From an uncultured Pelagibacteraceae bacterium (GTDB lineage Bacteria; Pseudomonadota; Alphaproteobacteria; Pelagibacterales; Pelagibacteraceae), in the NCBI GenBank assembly GCA_902623215.1, contig CACNSS010000008.1, forward strand, positions 1 through 51,547: a stretch of DNA of 51,547 nt. The letters run 5' to 3'. Positions 46,593 to 51,547 of the stretch are shown here, piece after piece. The translations under genes were made by a program, and so were the position numbers. Under the pieces are notes generated by a model, which saw nothing but the letters and a program-made list of their open reading frames with translations, was not told the DNA's origin and made no database searches. Each line of letters starts with the position of its first letter. Positions within the stretch are counted from its first letter, which is position 1.

Positions 46593-47740
46593 CTAAACAA
46601 ATCTATTAATGCTTTGGCCTTTAAAAAATTTTCATTAAATTCATGATTGGCATTACTATCTACTACGACACCTGAAGCGACAGATATCTCTGACATATTT
46701 TTAAAATTTAAAATTGATCTAATAATAATATTAAATCTCATATCACCATTAAATTTTATATAACCAAAGCTACCTGTATAAATATTTCTATTTTCTTTCT
46801 CTTGATTATTTAAAAGATTAAGCGTGTTTATCTTAGGACAGCCAATAACTGAACCACCCGGCATCATTGCTTTGATAATATCCAAGTTGTTGACATTTTT
46901 TCTTAATTTTCCTTTAATCAGGCTTACGTAATGAAATAGATCTTTATATTCCTCAACAATCTTTTGTTTTGATAATTTTACAGTGCCGATCTTACAAATT
47001 CTTGATAGATCATTTCGTTCCATATCTACAATCATATTATGTTCTTTGGTTTCTTTGATGTTTTTTCTAAAATAATTTAATGCTTTTGACTTATTAAGAT
47101 TTTTTGTTTTTTTTACTGTTCCAGCAATTGGTTTTGTAGATATTTCTGAGCCTTTTTTTGTTATTAAATTCTCGGGTGAACAACTAACTATAGAATAGTT
47201 CTTGTCTTTAATCATAAAAGCTTCTGGAGCTAAATTTGTCTTAGATAACCTTGAAAAAAAATCTAATGGATCTATTTTAGATTTAGTTTTGTATTTGGTG
47301 CAAATTTTAATTTGATACGTTTCTCCACTTCTAATTTTTTTTTTAAATTTTTTAAATATTTTTGTATAGTTTTTTTTATTTATATTTATTTTAAAACTTC
47401 CAGACTCAAAATCTCTTTTAAAATGACTAAGGTTGTTACTTAATTTGATTTTTTTTTCTGGTTTATAAAAAATACCTTTCGGAAAATTTAAATCTTTTTG
47501 TCTAGGTAATTTTATATCAATTAAATTATTCAAAAGTTCGTAGCCAAAAAAACCAATATAAAGATCAGTATTTTTTATTTTTTTTTTATTCTCTTTTTTT
47601 AAAAAATTTTTGATATTTTTATTATTTAAAACAATTTTTTTTGAAAAATTTGTGTAAAGATCAAATCCTGTTTGGGATTTGTATATAATATAAGGTTTCC
47701 CCGATTGATCTAATTTTGCTAATTGATTTGATTTGCTCAA
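46589..47740 (-). CDS. pabB: Aminodeoxychorismate synthase component I
   Basis: Chorismate-utilising enzyme (383 aa) forming 4-amino-4-deoxychorismate with PabA. Family core: IRSGETYQIKICTKYKTKSK, PEAFMIKDKNYSIVSCSPEN, KPIAGTVKKTKN (the PIAGT motif that distinguishes PabB-type enzymes by its Lys), EHNMIVDMERNDLSRIC, and PGGSVIGCPKINTLNLL. The N-terminal domain is shorter than in E. coli PabB (453 aa). It follows the MFS gene by 1 base. Confidence 0.9.
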   Translation of the reverse strand: MSKSNQLAKLDQSGKPYIIYKSQTGFDLYTNFSKKIVLNNKNIKNFLKKENKKKIKNTDLYIGFFGYELLNNLIDIKLPRQKDLNFPKGIFYKPEKKIKLSNNLSHFKRDFESGSFKININKKNYTKIFKKFKKKIRSGETYQIKICTKYKTKSKIDPLDFFSRLSKTNLAPEAFMIKDKNYSIVSCSPENLITKKGSEISTKPIAGTVKKTKNLNKSKALNYFRKNIKETKEHNMIVDMERNDLSRICKIGTVKLSKQKIVEEYKDLFHYVSLIKGKLRKNVNNLDIIKAMMPGGSVIGCPKINTLNLLNNQEKENRNIYTGSFGYIKFNGDMRFNIIIRSILNFKNMSEISVASGVVVDSNANHEFNENFLKAKALIDLFR

Positions 47741-47741
47741 T

Positions 47742-48962
47742 TTATTCTGTATTTAATCTTAAAACTGGTTCTTCCCTAATTGGAAGATGAATTATTGCAG
47801 CGAATATGGATAAAGCAATTGCTAAATACCACGCGTAATCATATGACCCATATGTATCATGAAATAATCCACCCAAATAAGCGCCAAAAAAAGATCCAAT
47901 TTGATGACTTAAAAAAACAATACCGTATAGAAGACCCAAATATTTAGTACCAAATAAATGAGCTACTATTCCACTTGTAGCTGGAACTGTTGAAAGCCAT
48001 AAGAAACCAAAACTTGCTCCAAATAAGAATGCATTAATATTACTTGCAGGAAGGAATATAAACAGTGCAATCGAAATACCCCTTAAAAAATAGATCGCAC
48101 TCAGTATAATTTTTTTGCTCATCTTCGCTGAAAGATAACCACTTAATAATGAACCAAAAATATTAAAAACTCCGATTAGAGATAATATTGCTGCAGCTGT
48201 CCAGTCCTCTAATCCTCTATCAACTACATACTTTGGAACATGAGTTCCGACTAAAGTTATATGAAAACCACAAACAAAAAATCCTGATACGAGTAAAATA
48301 TAACTCTTGGTTTTAAATGCCTCTGAAAGAGCTTCTTTAAATGATTGGTCAGAGGTTTCTTCAACTTTTTCTGAATCTGATGGAGATCTTACAAAATATG
48401 CCGCAACTAATCCTGATAATAAAAATAAACTGAATATATATAATGTATAATTCCATCCAAACTCATTTAATGAATAATTTGTAAAAATTGGTGAAAGAAA
48501 ATAACCAAATGATCCAATTGCAGTTACAAAACTCATAGCAATTGTTCTTGTTGATAATGGAAAATGTTTTCCAACAATTGACATTGGAATACTGATCGCT
48601 GTACCACCAAGTCCAATTCCAATTAATAAACCCACATGAATTTGAAAAAATATTCCAGTGTTAGGCCCCGTGTATAAAAAATAAATACCTAATGTATAAA
48701 AAATAAACGCTGTAATTATAGCAATATGTCCGCCATATTTATCTGCGATTGCTCCAAAAATAGGGCCTGTTATACCCCACATAAGCATTTGCATTCCTAT
48801 AGCAAAACCAAACGCGGTATTACTGATCTTTAAACTTTCATTAAAATCCATAAAAAATAGTCCAAAAGTTTGTCTCACTCCTAAAGAAATTAGAACAACG
48901 AAGCATGCAGCTATCAAGGTTATGATTGCAGTTTTAGATTGAAAAAATTTTTCAGAAATCAT
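47742..48962 (-). CDS. Major facilitator superfamily transporter (monocarboxylate-like)
   Basis: 406 aa, 12 predicted helices in two halves. The first half has GVRQTFGLFFMDFNESLKIS and the loop 2-3 motif GAIADKYGGHIAI; the middle loop (SPSDSEKVEETSDQSFKEAL) is acidic, and the second half repeats the pattern (LSGYLSAKMSKKIIL). It resembles the oxalate/formate and monocarboxylate branch, but the substrate is not assignable. It overlaps metC by ATGA, which suggests linked expression with sulfur amino acid metabolism. Confidence 0.88.
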   Translation of the reverse strand: MISEKFFQSKTAIITLIAACFVVLISLGVRQTFGLFFMDFNESLKISNTAFGFAIGMQMLMWGITGPIFGAIADKYGGHIAIITAFIFYTLGIYFLYTGPNTGIFFQIHVGLLIGIGLGGTAISIPMSIVGKHFPLSTRTIAMSFVTAIGSFGYFLSPIFTNYSLNEFGWNYTLYIFSLFLLSGLVAAYFVRSPSDSEKVEETSDQSFKEALSEAFKTKSYILLVSGFFVCGFHITLVGTHVPKYVVDRGLEDWTAAAILSLIGVFNIFGSLLSGYLSAKMSKKIILSAIYFLRGISIALFIFLPASNINAFLFGASFGFLWLSTVPATSGIVAHLFGTKYLGLLYGIVFLSHQIGSFFGAYLGGLFHDTYGSYDYAWYLAIALSIFAAIIHLPIREEPVLRLNTE

Positions 48963-50134
48963 TTTAAATATCTTAACGCTTGTTTGATATCCCGAATTAA
49001 GTCTTTAGGGTCTTCTAGTCCTATATGCAATCGGACTAAATGTTCATCTTTTAACAAATTCATATACTTTCTTTTTCCTGTTTCTCTAAATTCTTGATGT
49101 AATACCAAACTTTCAAATCCACCCCAGCTATATCCATAGCCAAATAATTTAAGCGAATTTACGAATTTTTTGACTGAGTTAGCACTACTTGATTTAATTT
49201 TTAAGCCCATTAAACCAGATGCACCTGAATAATATTTTTTCCACATTCTATAATTTTCTGTCTTTTTCTTAAATGGATAGAGTAATTGAATTTTTTTATT
49301 TTTTGATAAAAAAGCTGCTATTTTTTTTGCATTTTCACTATGTCTATCTAATCTCACATCAAGAGTTCTCAAACCTCTTGTGATTAAATAAGCATCATCT
49401 GGACCAAGTCTTAAACCTGTGATTTTTTCTGCTGCTTTTACTTTATTAAAAACTTTTTTGTTTACTGCCAAACTACCCCCCATCACATCAGAGTGACCAG
49501 AATAATATTTGGTGGCAGAGACAATTGACATATCAAAACCTAATTTCATTGGTTTCAAGTAGTATGGAGTTCCCCAAGTGTTATCGATCGCGGTAAATAT
49601 TTTATGTTTTTTTGCAATTGAAATGATTTTACTTAAATCTTGAAAATCAAAAGTATTACTTCCTGGATTTTCTACAAAAATTAATTTTGTTTTTTTCGTT
49701 ATATTGTTCTCTAATGTTTTTAAATCATAAGGATTATAAAAAATAGTCCTTACATTAAATTCTTTTAAATAGTTTTCTGTAAGAATTCTTGTTGGACTAT
49801 AAACAGGGTCAGCAACTAACATTTCATCTCCAGGTCTAACGACACTAAATATAGCCAAAAAAACTGATCCAAAACCTGTGGGAGTTGTGAAAACATGATA
49901 ACTATCCTCAAGCTTAGTCAATATTCTCTGTAATATATAAGTTGTTGATGTTCCTTGTCTTCCATAATCAAAGTGACTGCCTGTAGGTTTTTTTTGGGCT
50001 TTAACTTGTGTCTTTCTTATGTGTTGCATTGACTTAAAAATAATTGTTGAAGCTCTAACCACTGGAGGGTTTACTGATTGATTATGAAAATCTTTTGCTG
50101 TGTGCTTTAAGAATGTTTTAAAAGATTTAACCAT
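48959..50134 (-). CDS. metC: Cystathionine beta-lyase
   Basis: PLP enzyme of the Cys/Met metabolism family that cleaves cystathionine to homocysteine (391 aa from this start). Seen: NPPVVRASTIIFKS, FDYGRQGTSTTYILQ, VFTTPTGFGSVFLAIFSVVR, the PLP Lys in SATKYYSGHSDVMGG, and LRLGPDDAYLITRGLRTLDV. The frame opens 13 codons further upstream (50173), but those residues are unlike family members, so I take the ATG at 50134. Neither start has a Shine-Dalgarno sequence. Cystathionine gamma-synthase is less likely given the SGHSDVMGG motif. Confidence 0.88.
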   Translation of the reverse strand: MVKSFKTFLKHTAKDFHNQSVNPPVVRASTIIFKSMQHIRKTQVKAQKKPTGSHFDYGRQGTSTTYILQRILTKLEDSYHVFTTPTGFGSVFLAIFSVVRPGDEMLVADPVYSPTRILTENYLKEFNVRTIFYNPYDLKTLENNITKKTKLIFVENPGSNTFDFQDLSKIISIAKKHKIFTAIDNTWGTPYYLKPMKLGFDMSIVSATKYYSGHSDVMGGSLAVNKKVFNKVKAAEKITGLRLGPDDAYLITRGLRTLDVRLDRHSENAKKIAAFLSKNKKIQLLYPFKKKTENYRMWKKYYSGASGLMGLKIKSSSANSVKKFVNSLKLFGYGYSWGGFESLVLHQEFRETGKRKYMNLLKDEHLVRLHIGLEDPKDLIRDIKQALRYLK

Positions 50135-50207
50135 AAAAAATTTGATATGATAAGTTGACAATGCTATATCCATATGAAAAATTCAATAAATTAATGAAAA
50201 GGATTTG

Positions 50208-50291
50208 ATGAGTTACCCAAAGAAACATAGAGGCAGAAGAAAAATGGGTTCTAAAAAGAGAAGAGCTCGAAAAAAGAATAAGAAAAAATAG
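50208..50291 (+). CDS. 27-aa Lys/Arg-rich protein, unknown
   Basis: Starts MSYPKKHRGRRKMGSKKRRA and ends RKKNKKK; more than half the residues are Lys or Arg. This is like tiny ribosomal or ribosome-associated proteins, but no family is recognised. It is preceded by AAAAGGATTTG, a possible ribosome-binding site (AAGGA), uncommon here. It lies between divergent metC and convergent mnmA, 1 base from the mnmA stop. Confidence 0.65.
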   Translation: MSYPKKHRGRRKMGSKKRRARKKNKKK

Positions 50292-50292
50292 C

Positions 50293-51411
50293 TTATTCTT
50301 TTATCCAACCACCTCCTAAAACTTTATAACCCTGAGAGTCTTTTTTATAAAAAACACACGCTTGACCTGGAGATATACCATCCTCAGGTATATCTAGCTC
50401 TACATTTGCGCTAGAATTCTTAGCTAATTTAACTTTGGCACCTAATAATTTTCCAGTAGATCTGACTTTTACATAAATGTTTTTTTCAAATTCCTGTTGT
50501 TCAGATAATAAATTAACATCTTTTAATAAAATTTTTTTTTTTCCTAAAAACTCTCTTGGACCTACAATGATCTCATTTTTATCGGAATTTATCTTAACAA
50601 CATAGAGTGGTTCATCATTCGAAATCTTTATACCCTTTCTTTGACCTATAGTAAAATTTATTATTCCATCATGAACACCAATAACTTTTCCTTGTAAATT
50701 TTTAATGTTACCTTTTTTGAAAGAGCCTGGTCTAAATTTTTGTATAACAGATGTATAATCGCCATTAGGAACAAAACAAATATCTTGGCTATCGGGTTTA
50801 TCTGCAACATTTAAATCTAACTCTTGTGCTATTTCTCTAGTCTCACTCTTGTGCAAGACTCCTAAGGGAAATCTTAAATAGTCTAGTTGATCTCTTGTGG
50901 TATTGAATAAAAAATAACTTTGATCTCGATTTTCATCAATTGCTCTATACATGTTTGTAGTGTTATTTGCGGTAACACTTTTTACATAATGACCTGTTAC
51001 TAAAGCATCAGCGTTTAATTCCTTTGAAAATTCAAATAGATCTTTGAATTTCACTGTTTGATTACATTGCACACATGGTATTGGTGTTTCACCTTTTAAA
51101 TAGCTATCTACAAAATTATCAACAACACCTTGTTTAAATTTATTTTGGTAATATAAAACTTTATGTTCTATATTTAGTTTATTAGCTACTCTCTTAGCGT
51201 CCATAATATCTTGACCTGAACAACATTGTTTGGATTTTGCTATCTCTTTACTGTCATCATAAAGTTTTAAGGTAATACCGATAACATTATAACCATCTTT
51301 TTTCATCATGCCTGCAACTGTTGAAGAATCTACACCACCTGACATAGCAACAACTATTGTGGTATCAGATGGTTTTTTGTTTAAGCCAATAGAGTTTAAT
51401 TCTTTATTCAT
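50293..51411 (-). CDS. mnmA: tRNA-specific 2-thiouridylase
   Basis: Adds sulfur to U34 of Lys, Glu and Gln tRNAs (372 aa). The PP-loop is [11 protein letters not shown] (Ser24-Ser30); the catalytic Cys is in [16 protein letters not shown] and the second in [13 protein letters not shown]. Also seen are VTGHYVKS and the C-terminal beta-barrel (SPGQACVFY). The frame is open to 51531, but the preceding 40 residues are hydrophobic and foreign to MnmA, so the ATG at 51411 is used. Confidence 0.96.
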   Translation of the reverse strand: MNKELNSIGLNKKPSDTTIVVAMSGGVDSSTVAGMMKKDGYNVIGITLKLYDDSKEIAKSKQCCSGQDIMDAKRVANKLNIEHKVLYYQNKFKQGVVDNFVDSYLKGETPIPCVQCNQTVKFKDLFEFSKELNADALVTGHYVKSVTANNTTNMYRAIDENRDQSYFLFNTTRDQLDYLRFPLGVLHKSETREIAQELDLNVADKPDSQDICFVPNGDYTSVIQKFRPGSFKKGNIKNLQGKVIGVHDGIINFTIGQRKGIKISNDEPLYVVKINSDKNEIIVGPREFLGKKKILLKDVNLLSEQQEFEKNIYVKVRSTGKLLGAKVKLAKNSSANVELDIPEDGISPGQACVFYKKDSQGYKVLGGGWIKE

Positions 51412-51452
51412 TTGCTGGTATTTATACTCATTTTTACTATAAATAAAATAGA

Positions 51453-51547
51453 ATGATTTTAGATTTTGAGCCTGGAGATAAAGTAAAAAATCCAGCAAAT
51501 AAAGAATGGGGTGTTGGTCAGGTTCAATCAATTATCGATGACAAAGT
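51453..51547 (+). CDS. DUF3553 family protein (partial, start only)
   Basis: Starts [20 protein letters not shown], then [11 protein letters not shown] to the window edge. This FEPGDxVxxP...EWGxGQVQS pattern is that of the short alphaproteobacterial DUF3553 proteins (about 60 aa) with an SH3-like or CarD-like fold. It is divergent from mnmA with a 41-base gap. The 3' end is outside the window. Confidence 0.8.
   Translation, partial: MILDFEPGDKVKNPANKEWGVGQVQSIIDDK

Noticed and set aside
50135..50173. 13-codon longer start for MetC
   Set aside because: Residues do not match family N-termini; kept only as an alternative start.
51412..51531. 40-codon N-terminal extension of MnmA
   Set aside because: Hydrophobic and unlike MnmA; it would overlap the divergent DUF3553 gene.

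Overview
The window looks like part of a streamlined marine SAR11-type alphaproteobacterium (Pelagibacterales). The evidence is very AT-rich DNA, tiny intergenic gaps, many start/stop overlaps, few Shine-Dalgarno sites, an alphaproteobacterial 14-gene complex I order, an AprA-AprB-membrane anchor cluster of the kind known in SAR11, and TRAP and sulfonate genes. This is inferred from composition and gene content; no database was searched.

Region 1 (1-18.7 kb, all minus strand). Transcription runs right to left: tRNA-Leu(TAG), tig, clpP, clpX, lon, a 39-aa membrane protein, tRNA-Val(TAC), tRNA-Asp(GTC), then nuoA-B-C-D-E-F-G-H-I-J-K-L-M. NuoM runs off the left edge, and nuoN is presumably beyond it. 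This is housekeeping: folding and proteolysis followed by respiratory complex I. A near-consensus Fur-type 7-1-7 palindrome sits in front of nuoA.

Region 2 (18.7-22.3 kb). A mixed block holds small proteins, many under 60 codons and several membrane-spanning, around a periplasmic histidine phosphatase, a family-5 uracil-DNA glycosylase, a YbgC-like thioesterase and a DUF3047 protein.

Region 3 (22.2-31.6 kb). A TRAP transporter (dctP, hairpin, dctQ, dctM), an NCS1 permease and a short-chain dehydrogenase form a minus-strand operon. It is divergent from a GMC alcohol dehydrogenase, TerC-type protein, second dehydrogenase, M23 peptidase and a 38-aa membrane protein that resembles the 39-aa one near lon.

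Region 4 (31.6-33.16 kb). A DUF4268 nuclease-like gene and a small secreted protein lie between two identical 23-bp direct repeats. Short motifs with an 11-bp period lie just inside both ends. No integrase or transposase is present. It looks like a small non-autonomous cargo or defence-type insertion.

Region 5 (33.16-44.8 kb). A carbamoyltransferase/DUF5989/SxtJ module directly follows xsc. Then come suyAB, a YeiH-type and a TauE-type exporter, two unknown small genes and aprA-aprB-aprM. Together the genes cleave sulfoacetaldehyde and sulfolactate to central metabolites plus sulfite, and either export sulfite or oxidise it to APS.

Region 6 (44.9-51.5 kb). metC, an MFS transporter, pabB, pabA, pabC and a HIT protein form a tight minus-strand operon. 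They are followed by a 27-aa Lys/Arg-rich protein, mnmA, and the start of a DUF3553 gene at the right edge.
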